The notes beneath the pieces are model-generated. The model was not told where the DNA came from. It did not search any database and saw nothing but the letters and a program-made list of their open reading frames with translations. From an uncultured Alphaproteobacteria bacterium (GTDB lineage Bacteria > Pseudomonadota > Alphaproteobacteria > RF32 > CAG-239), in NCBI GenBank assembly GCA_947588655.1, contig CANPYS010000007.1, positions 1-57,203 on the forward strand: a DNA stretch of 57,203 nucleotides, read 5' to 3'. A program made the translations under genes and the position numbers. Shown here in pieces: positions 26,643 to 35,743 of the stretch; the stretch's first letter is position 1, and each line of letters begins with the position of its first letter.

Positions 26643-27200
26643 TTAATTAAAAGAAATGTCTTTAAGGGTGCATTCAAATGGCTTTTCAGTTGCCGAAGAA
26701 AGATAAACGCCCGCCTTAAGATTTTGAGAATCAAGCCCGAATTGACGCAACCGAACATAATTAATGCCATCAAACGAATAGGAGCTTACAAAGTCAAAAC
26801 CGTGGCGAATAAGCTTAAAATACATTTGCGGATTTTGCTCTTGAGCCAAAACGCCCGCCCAATCTGAACGTCCATTAATGGTAAGGCTTGAGCCAATTTC
26901 AATCGATTCGCCCTCAAGTTTGACCACACCCGCCTTAAACCAATTTTGCGCATCAACGCGGAGCATAATGCCGCATTGATGATATTTTTCAGCTTTTTCA
27001 AAATGCCATAAAACCGTTAATTCAAAATCTTGAGGAGCATTTTTATAAAAAAAGTGCGCGTTATCTTTTAAAATATGATGATTCGGATTAAGCCAAAAAT
27101 CAGTAAACGGCAAAGAAACGACCGTCATTTCCGCCTCTTTAAACAAAACATTTTCAGGCTCGTTATACCAATCAAAATCTTTTAAATTTTCAAGTTTCAT
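26643..27200 (-). CDS. DUF1349 family protein
   Basis: This 185-residue cytoplasmic protein has the concanavalin-like beta-sandwich pattern of DUF1349, seen in FFYKNAPQDFELTVLW, GIMLRVDAQNWFKAGV and SYSFDGINYVRLRQF. Members occur widely and are thought to bind carbohydrate-like ligands, but no activity is established. Its ATG overlaps the stop of the dnaJ-like gene by one base (TAATG), so the two are coupled. Confidence 0.8.
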   Translation of the reverse strand: MKLENLKDFDWYNEPENVLFKEAEMTVVSLPFTDFWLNPNHHILKDNAHFFYKNAPQDFELTVLWHFEKAEKYHQCGIMLRVDAQNWFKAGVVKLEGESIEIGSSLTINGRSDWAGVLAQEQNPQMYFKLIRHGFDFVSSYSFDGINYVRLRQFGLDSQNLKAGVYLSSATEKPFECTLKDISFN

Positions 27201-28144
27201 TAAAACGTCCTGACGGCGGTATCGGTAAAATTATGAAGCGCATCTTCAAGTTGTTTATCAGGCTTTTGCGGCGTCATGACTTTTAAGGTAATAATTTCAT
27301 CGCCTGTCATTTTTCCCTTAGCGATGCCTTTACCTTTCAAGCGAAGTTTTTCGCCACTGGAGGAATACGGCGGCACGCTAACTTTAACTTTGCCGTTTAA
27401 CGTCGGCACAGTAATTTTAGCGCCCAACACGGCCTCTTTAATACTAATTGGCAACTCAAGCAACACATTTTGCCCTTCGGTTTTAAAATAAGGATGCGTC
27501 CCCACCCGAACGGTAATCAGCGCATCGCCCGATTCGCCACCTTGCGCGCCGGCATATCCGAGTCCCTTAAGACGTAGCGTTTGACCATTTTCCGTGCCAG
27601 CCGGAATTTTAACCTGAATTTTTTTGCCATTAAGTTGAATACTTTTTTCAGCCCCCAAAGCGGCTTCCAAAAAACTAACATTCATCGTATACGCGGCGTC
27701 TTGACCTTTCTGCGGGCCACCAAAACCAAAACCGCCACGCCGACGTCCACCGCCCGTAAATTGCGACATAATATCATCGCCAAAAATAGAAGAAAAATCA
27801 AAACCGCCTGCATCTCCAAACGGATTTCCACCCCGACTTTGATAGGTGCGATATGTGCCATTGCCAAACGGATTCCCATCAAACCCACCTTGACCGAAAC
27901 CTGCGCCGAAACCCGTCGGTTTGCCCTCAGCGTCTATTTCTTTGTTATCATATTTTTTGCGCTTTTCTTTATCGCCCAAAATTTCATACGCCGATGAAAC
28001 TTCCTTAAATTTTTCGGCGGCATTTTTATCATCTTTATTCAAATCAGGATGATATTTACGCGCCAATTTACGGTAGGCTGACTTAACCTCCGCATCGGAC
28101 GCGTTTTGAGAAACGCCTAAAACATCATAAAGATTCTTACTCAT
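27200..28144 (-). CDS. DnaJ-class co-chaperone without zinc finger (CbpA-like)
   Basis: This 314-residue J-domain protein has the J-domain at residues 3-70 with the HPD motif (H32-P33-D34) that stimulates DnaK ATPase. A Gly/Phe-rich linker (about 75-140) follows, then the C-terminal substrate-binding domains ([38 protein letters not shown]). The four CxxCxGxG zinc motifs of DnaJ are missing, which places it with CbpA/DjlA-type class II proteins. The main dnaJ is presumably elsewhere. It forms a two-gene unit with the DUF1349 gene. Confidence 0.9.
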   Translation of the reverse strand: MSKNLYDVLGVSQNASDAEVKSAYRKLARKYHPDLNKDDKNAAEKFKEVSSAYEILGDKEKRKKYDNKEIDAEGKPTGFGAGFGQGGFDGNPFGNGTYRTYQSRGGNPFGDAGGFDFSSIFGDDIMSQFTGGGRRRGGFGFGGPQKGQDAAYTMNVSFLEAALGAEKSIQLNGKKIQVKIPAGTENGQTLRLKGLGYAGAQGGESGDALITVRVGTHPYFKTEGQNVLLELPISIKEAVLGAKITVPTLNGKVKVSVPPYSSSGEKLRLKGKGIAKGKMTGDEIITLKVMTPQKPDKQLEDALHNFTDTAVRTF

Positions 28145-28188
28145 ATAAAACCTTCAAAACTCTTTCATTAAAGGTTTATATAGGGTGT

Positions 28189-28629
28189 TTATTTTTCGTT
28201 TGCAAGATGAAAACAGTCAAATGTTGCGCGACGCATATAATTACGATAAACGATTATATCACGCAACGCAAAATTCTCATAACCCTTTTGTTTACAATAC
28301 GATTCGGCCCAGCCACGAAGCTGATCCACCCGAATATCTTTATATTCGTATGTCACAAAATTTTCACCGCGAGCTTTAACAGAAACACCTGTTGAGCGCT
28401 GAGCCATAGCCGGTTGAGCAATAACTGGTTGAGCCTTAACAGGTTGAGCGGTAGCTTGTTTCGGAGCCGTTTCCTGTGTTTGCGCATAGGTTACCTTAAC
28501 AGGAGCCTTTTCAGATGCGCGCACATAAGTTTTAGGCTGTGACGGGGAATCTGATAAAACAGTCCCTCTGCCCATTAAAGAACAAGCGCACAACAAAAAG
28601 ATTCCAGCAAGCAAAATAAATTTTTTCAT
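28189..28629 (-). CDS. Hypothetical lipoprotein with Gln/Pro/Val repeats
   Basis: This 146-residue predicted lipoprotein has a short signal peptide ending in the lipobox LLCAC. Residues 55-80 carry a degenerate repeat (QPVKAQPVIAQPAMAQ) likely to form an extended linker. A small C-terminal domain (about 85-140) holds two cysteines (SYCKQKGY, FDCFHL) that could form a disulfide. The ribosome site GAGAAAG is good. I do not recognise the family. Confidence 0.65.
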   Translation of the reverse strand: MKKFILLAGIFLLCACSLMGRGTVLSDSPSQPKTYVRASEKAPVKVTYAQTQETAPKQATAQPVKAQPVIAQPAMAQRSTGVSVKARGENFVTYEYKDIRVDQLRGWAESYCKQKGYENFALRDIIVYRNYMRRATFDCFHLANEK

Positions 28630-28683
28630 TTTCTTTCTCCCACAAAGTTATAGTCATCATAAAAAAATAAGCTTAAACAATCC

Positions 28684-28992
28684 TTAACGATAAAGTTCAT
28701 CATAAATTTCTTTGCCAGCGCGTTGCAAAATTTGATACACGCGGCGGTTTTTACCTGTTTTGGTGCGACTATTCGTTAGTTTATCCAACATTTTTTGCAA
28801 ATCGCTATTAAATTTTTTGTTCTGTCTTAATTTTTCCATATCTTGAAGAACTTCTTCATCATTAATTTTATAATCCGTCACAGCTTTGAGCGTTGCCAAA
28901 TAAGCCGCTTCTTTTTGCGCCGCAAACTGAGCCTGTGCCTGATAAAGCGGACACAAAACCATTAAAACCAAACACAAAAACAAACCTCTCAT
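28684..28992 (-). CDS. Hypothetical small secreted protein
   Basis: This 102-residue protein has a signal peptide (MRGLFLCLVLMVLCPLYQAQA). The mature part is basic and helical with no cysteine. The ribosome site AAGGAG is strong. It lies 54 bases upstream of the lipoprotein gene and is probably co-transcribed with it. Both would act in the periplasm. Function unknown. Confidence 0.65.
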   Translation of the reverse strand: MRGLFLCLVLMVLCPLYQAQAQFAAQKEAAYLATLKAVTDYKINDEEVLQDMEKLRQNKKFNSDLQKMLDKLTNSRTKTGKNRRVYQILQRAGKEIYDELYR

Positions 28993-29067
28993 AGCTTTCT
29001 CCTTGACGTTTTTAATTTTCTGTTTTTATATAGTAATACAGTTTTTAATTTTTAGGAAGACATATTT

Positions 29068-30036
29068 ATGAAAAAAATTTTATGGGTTCTTTTAGACAGT
29101 CGCACCGGTAGCGTCAATCAGGCGCGTGGCGTGGTTCAGCAACTTAACCCTGACAAATTTGAGGTCGTTGAAAAAACGCTTGTTTACAACAGGCTGTCCG
29201 GTTTGCCAAACTTTATGCGTGGCAAAACGCTGATTGGTCTTGCCCCCAAAAGCAAACACATTATCATCAGACCATGGCCCGATATTGTGCTTTCCACAAG
29301 CCGTCGCACTGTTCCTGTGGCGCGATATATCAAAAAGCAAAGCCCAAACACAAAATTGGTTCAGCTGATGTACCCTGGGCGAACAGGCTTAAAAGAATTT
29401 TCTTTAGCAATTGTGCCTGAACACGATAAAAACAAAGCTTATTTTCCAAACATCAGATACATTGTTGGCAGTCCGCACCGAACAACAGCGCCCGTTTTAG
29501 CTCAAGCGCGCGAAAAGTGGCAAAAAGCCTTTGAACATTTGCCAAAACCCTTAACAGCACTGATTATTGGCGGAGCGATTAAAGGGGGCGAATTTTCAAT
29601 TGAAAACGCCGAAAATTTAGCGCGCGCCGCCCGCAAAATGGTAGAATCTAAAGGCGGTTCGCTTTTAATAACAACTTCCCGCCGAACAGGTGCTAAAGCC
29701 GAAAAAGCCATTATAGAAATTTTGAAAGGCATTCCCTCATACACATTTTTATGGGGCGACAAAACCGACAACCCTTATTTAGGCTACCTTGCCTTGGCCG
29801 ATAACATTATTGTAACGGGCGATTCGGTTTCCATGTGCAGCGAAGCCTGCGGCAGTGGCAAACCTGTCTTTATTTTTACAGGCAGACACTGGCTCACCAG
29901 AAAGCATATCCGCTTTATTGCCTCGCTTTATAAAAACGGTTACGCCGCCGCCTTAAAGGAAAGAAACGCAAACTTTAAGCCCAAAGGCACACTAAACGCC
30001 GCAATAGACGCCGCCGCCCTGATTGAAAAGCTCTAA
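29068..30036 (+). CDS. ELM1/GtrOC1-family putative glycosyltransferase
   Basis: This 322-residue cytoplasmic protein of the family annotated as mitochondrial fission ELM1 resembles GT-B glycosyltransferases and is conserved across alphaproteobacteria. Visible hallmarks are the N-terminal MKKILWVLLDSRTGSVNQARG, an LVQLMYPGR segment, IIGGAIKGGEFS in the hinge, and ADNIIVTGDSVSMCSEACGSGKPV, which is the donor-site region. The acceptor and reaction are not established, though lipid or surface glycan modification is likely. The ribosome site is AGGAAG. Its 3' end overlaps yejB by 4 bases in the convergent orientation. Confidence 0.85.
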   Translation: MKKILWVLLDSRTGSVNQARGVVQQLNPDKFEVVEKTLVYNRLSGLPNFMRGKTLIGLAPKSKHIIIRPWPDIVLSTSRRTVPVARYIKKQSPNTKLVQLMYPGRTGLKEFSLAIVPEHDKNKAYFPNIRYIVGSPHRTTAPVLAQAREKWQKAFEHLPKPLTALIIGGAIKGGEFSIENAENLARAARKMVESKGGSLLITTSRRTGAKAEKAIIEILKGIPSYTFLWGDKTDNPYLGYLALADNIIVTGDSVSMCSEACGSGKPVFIFTGRHWLTRKHIRFIASLYKNGYAAALKERNANFKPKGTLNAAIDAAALIEKL

Positions 30037-31106
30037 ATTTTATCAAAATTAACGCGCGGATCAACGGCAAAATACGTTAAATCGCTCACAAGCTTAAGCA
30101 CCAAACCGATAAGCGCAAAAATATACAGTGTGCCAAAAATAACAGGGTAATCACGCGTCATAATCGCTTCATAGCCCAAAAGCCCAAGCCCGTTTAATGA
30201 AAAAATAACCTCAATAAGCAAAGCGCCAGTAAAAAGCATTTTGATTAAAAGTGTCGGAAAGCCGGCAATCACTATCATCATTGCATTGCGAAAAACATGC
30301 TTATATAAAATCTGATTTTCGCTCAAACCTTTGGCGCGCGCCGTCAACACATATTGCTTGCTGATTTCATCTAAAAAAGAGTTTTTTGTAAGCATTGTCA
30401 GCGAGGCAAAACCGCCCACCACAATAGATAAAACCGGCAAAGCGATATGATGAAAATAATCTAAGACTTTTCCTAAAAGGCTCAAATTTTGAAAATCATC
30501 AGAAGTCAAACCCCGTAGCGGAAACCATTGAAAATAAACACCACCGGCAAAAAAGACAATCAAAAACACCGCAAACAAAAAGACCGGTATAGCTGAACCA
30601 AACACCACCAAAAGCGAGGTCAAAAAATCAAACCGACTACCGTCTGTCATAGCTTTTTTAATCCCGAGCGGAATAGCAATCAGATAAATAATTAAGGTTG
30701 ACCAAAGCCCCAATGAAACCGAAACCGGCATTCGCTCCAAAATCAACGCGCCAACAGATTTATCCTGATAATAGCTTTGACCAAAGTCAAACATTGCGTA
30801 ATTTTTAACCATTTTCACAAAACGTTTTGGCCAAGGCTCATCAAACCCAAATTGCTTTTCCAAAGCCTTGATTAAATCTTCCGGAACACCTTGCGCACCC
30901 TGATAATGCGTTGTTTGCGCTGTTTTAATTTGCGTTGTTGTGGCGGTAAATTGGGCTTTTGAATCAACATTCATACCCTGATATTTAGCGAGCATATATT
31001 CCACTGGGCCACCTGGCGCTAACTGAATAATGCAAAAATTAACCGTTAAAATACCTAAAAGTGTCAACGGAATAAGCAATAATCTTTTTAAAACATACTT
31101 CTTCAT
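30033..31106 (-). CDS. yejB: Oligopeptide/microcin C-type ABC permease YejB
   Basis: This 357-residue inner-membrane permease of the DppB/OppB class has an N-terminal helix, a periplasmic insert (about 30-110) and five further helices. The EAA-like loop appears as QYVLTARAKGLSENQILYKHVFRN. It overlaps yejA by 4 bases, so the two are coupled. The second permease yejE and ATPase yejF, normally next, are absent because a convergent gene starts immediately. The transporter must be completed by genes elsewhere. Confidence 0.9.
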   Translation of the reverse strand: MKKYVLKRLLLIPLTLLGILTVNFCIIQLAPGGPVEYMLAKYQGMNVDSKAQFTATTTQIKTAQTTHYQGAQGVPEDLIKALEKQFGFDEPWPKRFVKMVKNYAMFDFGQSYYQDKSVGALILERMPVSVSLGLWSTLIIYLIAIPLGIKKAMTDGSRFDFLTSLLVVFGSAIPVFLFAVFLIVFFAGGVYFQWFPLRGLTSDDFQNLSLLGKVLDYFHHIALPVLSIVVGGFASLTMLTKNSFLDEISKQYVLTARAKGLSENQILYKHVFRNAMMIVIAGFPTLLIKMLFTGALLIEVIFSLNGLGLLGYEAIMTRDYPVIFGTLYIFALIGLVLKLVSDLTYFAVDPRVNFDKI

Positions 31107-32917
31107 TTTTGCTCCAAAGATTTATCCCACCATGTCAAAGGTTGAAAGCCAACTTTTTCTTCTGGACGGGGCAGACCAAACTTGTTGCGATATCCCACCC
31201 GATGATAAGGCGAATACCACTGAAAAATAAGATAATTTTCATCAAGCAAAACTCTGTCCAAAGCCCGAACATAAGCTTCATATTCTTGGCGATTTTGAGC
31301 GCGGACAACACCGTCAATCAAGGCATCAACCACTTTATTTTGAATGCCCATAATATTATAACTGCCTGCCACATCGGCAGCTTGAGAGCCAAACATTTCT
31401 TTGAGCTCGTTACCAGGAAGATTACTCATACGGTACGACATAATAGCCATATCATAATCAAAATGATCCATACGATTTTTAAAAACATTAACTTCCAAAT
31501 TCCGAAAAGTTGCTTCAACGCCTATTTTTTTAAGATTCGCAATAAAAGGCAACATAACGCGTGTAAAGGTCGTACCATTGGCAGAGTTGCTTAAAACTTC
31601 AAATGCGAGTGGCTCGCCTGTTTTGAGGTTCGTCATTTTGCCCTCAACAAAATCATAGCCGGCCTCTTTCAAAAGTCGCACCGATTCGCGCAAGTTTTCG
31701 CGAACTTTTTCCAAAGACGAATGATCCGGAAGCTTAAACGGCTTATTAAAAACAGAGGCATCAAGTTTGTCTTTAAACTTTTCTAAAATTTGTTTTTCCA
31801 AACCCTGTGGCAAACCTTTTGCTTCCAAGCCGCTGTTTGTAAAATAACTATACAAACGCTGATACTGTCCATAAAAAAGTTTTTCATTCGCAAAATCAAA
31901 ATTAAAAGCCAAATTAATAGCTTGTCGCACGCGTTTATCTTGAAATTGAGGCTTTCTCAGATTAAAAGCAAAAAACTGCAACACGGCGGGTTCGTGGTGC
32001 ATAAAGCTTTCTTTTATAACATTCTTTTGACGAACTAAATCGTTATCATACCCAAGCGCCCAAATTTTAGCGATATATTCTTCCCGAACATCAATATCCC
32101 CTGAAAACAAAGCTTGCAAAGTAACCGTTGTATCCTGATACCAATCAACCCTAATTTCATCAAAATTAAAAAAGCCACGACGGCTCGGCAAATTTGCCGC
32201 CCAATAATTTTTATTTTTTTCAAAAACAATAAAGCGCCCAACCTGAAAATCTTTTATTTTATATGGACCGCTACCCAAAAAAGGACGCAGTGTCGGCTTA
32301 GAAAAATCAAGCCCTTCCCAATCTTTGGCAGAAAAAATCTGTAACTGACTTAGAATAAGTGGCAATTCTTTATTCTGCGCGCCTTTTTTAAACCAAAAGC
32401 GAACATGGTGCGCGTTTACTTTTTCAACATGATCCACATCGGCATAATACACTTTATAAATAGGCGCGCCCTTTTCAATTAATGTTTCAAAGCTAAAAAT
32501 AACATCATCAGCCGTCACGGGCGAACCATCGGAAAACTTAGCGTTTTCATCTAGAACAAACCCAACAAATTCATTTTTTAAATCAAGCTCAAAAGCTTTA
32601 GCAATCAGCGGATAAACAACGGCAGAATCATCTGAAGGCGAAACACCAAGCGTATCTAAAGTTAGTTGCGCCACGGTTGATGTTGCTGTACCTTTGAAGA
32701 TAAACGGATTAAAATTATCAAAACCGCCATATTCGGGCATTACCAAGCGGCCACCTTTCGGCGCGTCAGGCCGAACATACGAAAAATGCGAAAAATTTTC
32801 CGGATATTTCGCCTGCCCATAAATAGAAAGATTTTTCTCAAAAGAAAAAGCCTTTAAGGAAAAAAACAACGTGAGGCAAAAGCAACATAAAGCCTTAATT
32901 TTAAGATTTATCTTCAT
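31103..32917 (-). CDS. yejA: Extracellular solute-binding protein YejA (family 5)
   Basis: This 604-residue periplasmic peptide-binding protein feeds the Yej ABC importer (microcin C and antimicrobial peptides in enterics). It has a signal peptide (to about residue 25) and then FSHFSYVRPDAPKGGRL, a classic start of the family 5 fold. VTADDVIFSFETL and later RQAINLAFNFDF are also characteristic. Its ATG lies inside the 3' end of the upstream 355-residue membrane-protein gene (17 bases overlap). Confidence 0.92.
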   Translation of the reverse strand: MKINLKIKALCCFCLTLFFSLKAFSFEKNLSIYGQAKYPENFSHFSYVRPDAPKGGRLVMPEYGGFDNFNPFIFKGTATSTVAQLTLDTLGVSPSDDSAVVYPLIAKAFELDLKNEFVGFVLDENAKFSDGSPVTADDVIFSFETLIEKGAPIYKVYYADVDHVEKVNAHHVRFWFKKGAQNKELPLILSQLQIFSAKDWEGLDFSKPTLRPFLGSGPYKIKDFQVGRFIVFEKNKNYWAANLPSRRGFFNFDEIRVDWYQDTTVTLQALFSGDIDVREEYIAKIWALGYDNDLVRQKNVIKESFMHHEPAVLQFFAFNLRKPQFQDKRVRQAINLAFNFDFANEKLFYGQYQRLYSYFTNSGLEAKGLPQGLEKQILEKFKDKLDASVFNKPFKLPDHSSLEKVRENLRESVRLLKEAGYDFVEGKMTNLKTGEPLAFEVLSNSANGTTFTRVMLPFIANLKKIGVEATFRNLEVNVFKNRMDHFDYDMAIMSYRMSNLPGNELKEMFGSQAADVAGSYNIMGIQNKVVDALIDGVVRAQNRQEYEAYVRALDRVLLDENYLIFQWYSPYHRVGYRNKFGLPRPEEKVGFQPLTWWDKSLEQK

Positions 32918-33968
32918 TCATCCAGCCACCAAACGGATAAGCATATTCATCATTGGACGCAGGCTTTTTCTCATCGTCTTTTCCTGCCAACGAAATATCA
33001 AGCCGCGGTTCGGCAGATTCTTGCAAAGAAGGTTGTTCTTCTGCCGATTCGCTATCCATTTTTTCACGCAAAGTTTCAAAAAAATGCGCATCATCATCTT
33101 CTTGCGCTAAATCAGCGGCATTTGCCGATGTTTGTTCATCAGAACTTTTTTCAAATGGATTAATTTTTTGCCAAAACGATGTTTCAGGTTGTTGCTCTTT
33201 TTCAACAAAATCAGGCTCTGGATTGTTATTTTCCTGATTTTCAAGCATAACCTCTTTATCTTGATGAAGATTAGAAACCGATTCGGCAACCGGTGCTAAA
33301 ATAGAATAAACCTTACCCAAAACTCCTGTTTCCAATATATTGATAAAGACACGGTCGCGATCATGTTTTTCAAGCAAAGCGCACAAGTTTTGATACCGAT
33401 TGCAAAACTCCAAAAGCGTGCCGTTAAAAATGGAATCTTTGGCGGCTTTATCAGCAAGATAAGTGCTAAAATCATCATAATTATTTGATTCTTCAATCAA
33501 GGTTTTTCCAATAACCCAACGCTCGCCATTTTTAACCCGATGCCACAACTGTTCCATTTGCATAGAAGACGAAACATTGCAACGTTGTACAATTTCAGCC
33601 AAAAGTTCATTCAAATCTGCCACAAAAACATCAAACTTATGAATAATAAAACCGTCTTTAATCTCGTGTTCAGCCTCCAAAAGCACGCGCGCGACCAAAT
33701 CGGTATAATCTAAGTTGCGTTTCATCAAATCAGAAAGTTTGAACATTTTATCATCAAACGACTGATCTCTTAAATAGCGATGAACTAACCCAAAAACCTG
33801 CCAAATAATCCAAATTGGCAAAAAGATAAGCGCGGTATACATCATAAAGACAACTGGCGTGAGCGAGGAAAAAGCCTCACTACCCAATTGCCCAAAAATA
33901 TAGGTCAAAACATACACAACCCAAACAATTGTTGTAAAAACAGAAAAAATCAACGCTGCCAAAAACAA
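32901..33968 (-). CDS. Hypothetical membrane protein with long acidic cytoplasmic tail
   Basis: I do not recognise this protein of about 355 residues. It has two N-terminal membrane helices (ALIFSVFTTIVWVVYVLTYIF and a second near residues 45-62), a mixed helical domain to about residue 230, and a long acidic Glu/Ser-rich low-complexity tail ending in YAYPFGGWMNEDKS. I chose the TTG at 33968, which has GAGGGAG 8 bases upstream. The frame is open 21 codons further to a TTG at 34031 with no ribosome site. It overlaps yejA by 17 bases, so it could be linked in expression to Yej transport. Confidence 0.6.
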   Translation of the reverse strand: MFLAALIFSVFTTIVWVVYVLTYIFGQLGSEAFSSLTPVVFMMYTALIFLPIWIIWQVFGLVHRYLRDQSFDDKMFKLSDLMKRNLDYTDLVARVLLEAEHEIKDGFIIHKFDVFVADLNELLAEIVQRCNVSSSMQMEQLWHRVKNGERWVIGKTLIEESNNYDDFSTYLADKAAKDSIFNGTLLEFCNRYQNLCALLEKHDRDRVFINILETGVLGKVYSILAPVAESVSNLHQDKEVMLENQENNNPEPDFVEKEQQPETSFWQKINPFEKSSDEQTSANAADLAQEDDDAHFFETLREKMDSESAEEQPSLQESAEPRLDISLAGKDDEKKPASNDEYAYPFGGWMNEDKS

Positions 33969-34141
33969 TTTATCCACTCCCTCATCAAATGAAAGACAAC
34001 ATATTTTAGGCACAAATATCCGACTTTTCAACGAAAATTAACTTGATATGAAAAGAAAAATTAACAACAAAAAAATTATCTGATGAAATTATAAAAAAAA
34101 AGTGCTATGAAAGCTTATAAACAACCATAAGAGAGGGTAAT

Positions 34142-35137
34142 ATGCTTTCTGAAGATGAACAAACCGTGCTTGACTTTGAAAAAAACATTGTTGAGATTGA
34201 AGAAAAAATCAAGCATTTGCAAGTTTTAACCAAAGACGAAGACGTTGACATTACCAAAGAGATAAAACGCCTGCAGTCTAAGTTAAACCGCTCTCTTAAT
34301 CAGGCTTATCAAAATCTAACGCCGTGGCAGAAAGCGCAGATTGCGCGTCATCCCAACCGCCCGCACTGTTTAGATTACATCAAGGCTTTAATAACCGACT
34401 TTGTGCCTTTATCAGGCGACCGACTTTTTGGCGATGACGAGGCTATGATTGCCGGTATCGGGCTTTTTGACGGTGTTTCGGTTGCTGTGATTGGGCAAGA
34501 AAAAGGTCATGACTTGGAAACGCGTATGAAGCATAATTTCGGCATGGCGAAGCCCGAGGGTTATCGCAAGGCGCAACGCCTAATGGATATGGCATCACGG
34601 CTTAAAATGCCTGTTTTGGCTTTTGTAGACACAGCTGGCGCATACCCTGGCGTAGATGCTGAAGCGCGCGGGCAAGCCGAAGCGATTGCATCTTCTATTG
34701 AAAAGTGCTTTCAAATCAAAACACCCTTAATTGCAACAATCATTGGTGAAGGCGGCTCCGGCGGGGCTATTGCTATTGCCACGGCAAATGTGGTTTTAAT
34801 GCTAGAACACGCTATTTATTCGGTTATTTCGCCCGAAGGATGCGCCTCCATTTTGTGGCGCTCGGGCGATAAAACAAAAGAAGCAACAGAAGTTTTAAAA
34901 CTCACCGCGCAAGATTTGAAAAATTTTGACGTGATTGATGAAATTATCCCCGAACCTTTAGGTGGCGCGCATCGCAAGCCTGAAGTCGTGTTTGAAAACT
35001 TACGCAAAGCTTTGCGCCGTTACATTAACCAAACAATCAACTTAGATGCTGATGAAATCAAGCGTCGTCGGACGGAAAAATTTTTGGATATGACGCGCCA
35101 TTTAAAGCAAATTCCACAAACACCAAACAAAAAGTAA
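34142..35137 (+). CDS. accA: Acetyl-CoA carboxylase carboxyltransferase subunit alpha
   Basis: AccA and AccD together transfer the carboxyl group from carboxybiotin to acetyl-CoA, giving malonyl-CoA for fatty-acid synthesis. It has 331 residues, slightly longer than E. coli AccA (319). Family landmarks are LTPWQKAQIARHPNRPHCLD, GDRLFGDDEAMIAGIG, FVDTAGAYPGVDAE and GEGGSGGAIAI. The ribosome site GAGAGGG is 5 bases upstream of the ATG. accD is 20 kb away at 55225. The next gene begins 9 bases downstream. Confidence 0.96.
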   Translation: MLSEDEQTVLDFEKNIVEIEEKIKHLQVLTKDEDVDITKEIKRLQSKLNRSLNQAYQNLTPWQKAQIARHPNRPHCLDYIKALITDFVPLSGDRLFGDDEAMIAGIGLFDGVSVAVIGQEKGHDLETRMKHNFGMAKPEGYRKAQRLMDMASRLKMPVLAFVDTAGAYPGVDAEARGQAEAIASSIEKCFQIKTPLIATIIGEGGSGGAIAIATANVVLMLEHAIYSVISPEGCASILWRSGDKTKEATEVLKLTAQDLKNFDVIDEIIPEPLGGAHRKPEVVFENLRKALRRYINQTINLDADEIKRRRTEKFLDMTRHLKQIPQTPNKK

Positions 35138-35146
35138 TCAGGCTCA

Positions 35147-35743
35147 ATGACTTTTATTCGTGGCATATTGCATAAAACATACAACGCCATGCTTGTAGCA
35201 TCGGCGCATCGTTATGCCTTGTGGTTTTTGTTTGCGGTTTCGTTTGCCGAAAGTTCTTTTTTCCCGATTCCGCCTGATATTATGCTCATCCCAATGATTT
35301 TAGCAACGCCTTCAAAAGCTTGGCGGATTGCATTTTTATGTACTTTTGCAAGCGTGTTAGGCGGTTTTTTGGGTTATTTTATTGGCGTTTATTTGTTTGA
35401 ATTGGTCGCCGAACCCTTGCTCCAGTTTTATGGTTACTTAGAAAAATTCAAAACTTTTGAAGGTTATTATCAGCAATATGGCGCATGGATTGTTTTTGGC
35501 GCGGGCATTACGCCCTTTCCCTACAAAATCATCACCATCGCAAGCGGCGCGGTACATTTAAACTTAGCGGTATTTACCATTGCTTCCATTTTAGCACGCG
35601 GTATCAGGTTTTATTTAATTGCTTGGCTTTTAAAAAGATATGGCGCGCCCATGAAAACATTTATTGAAAAAAACCTTGGTTGGCTTTCAATTTTGTTTTT
35701 AATCTTGCTTATTGGCGGATTCGCGCTTTTGAAATGGTTTTAA
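35147..35743 (+). CDS. YqaA/DedA-type VTT-domain membrane protein
   Basis: This 198-residue polytopic membrane protein of the YqaA branch of the SNARE-associated/DedA (VTT) superfamily has an N-terminal FAESSFFPIPPDIMLIPM motif. A G-rich stretch (VLGGFLGYFIG) follows, then YGAWIVFGAGITPFPYKIITIASGA, the re-entrant loop. Relatives affect lipid translocation and membrane homeostasis, but the exact function here is unknown. It is 9 bases after accA and likely co-transcribed. It directly abuts the convergent reverse gene (stop next to stop). Confidence 0.85.
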   Translation: MTFIRGILHKTYNAMLVASAHRYALWFLFAVSFAESSFFPIPPDIMLIPMILATPSKAWRIAFLCTFASVLGGFLGYFIGVYLFELVAEPLLQFYGYLEKFKTFEGYYQQYGAWIVFGAGITPFPYKIITIASGAVHLNLAVFTIASILARGIRFYLIAWLLKRYGAPMKTFIEKNLGWLSILFLILLIGGFALLKWF

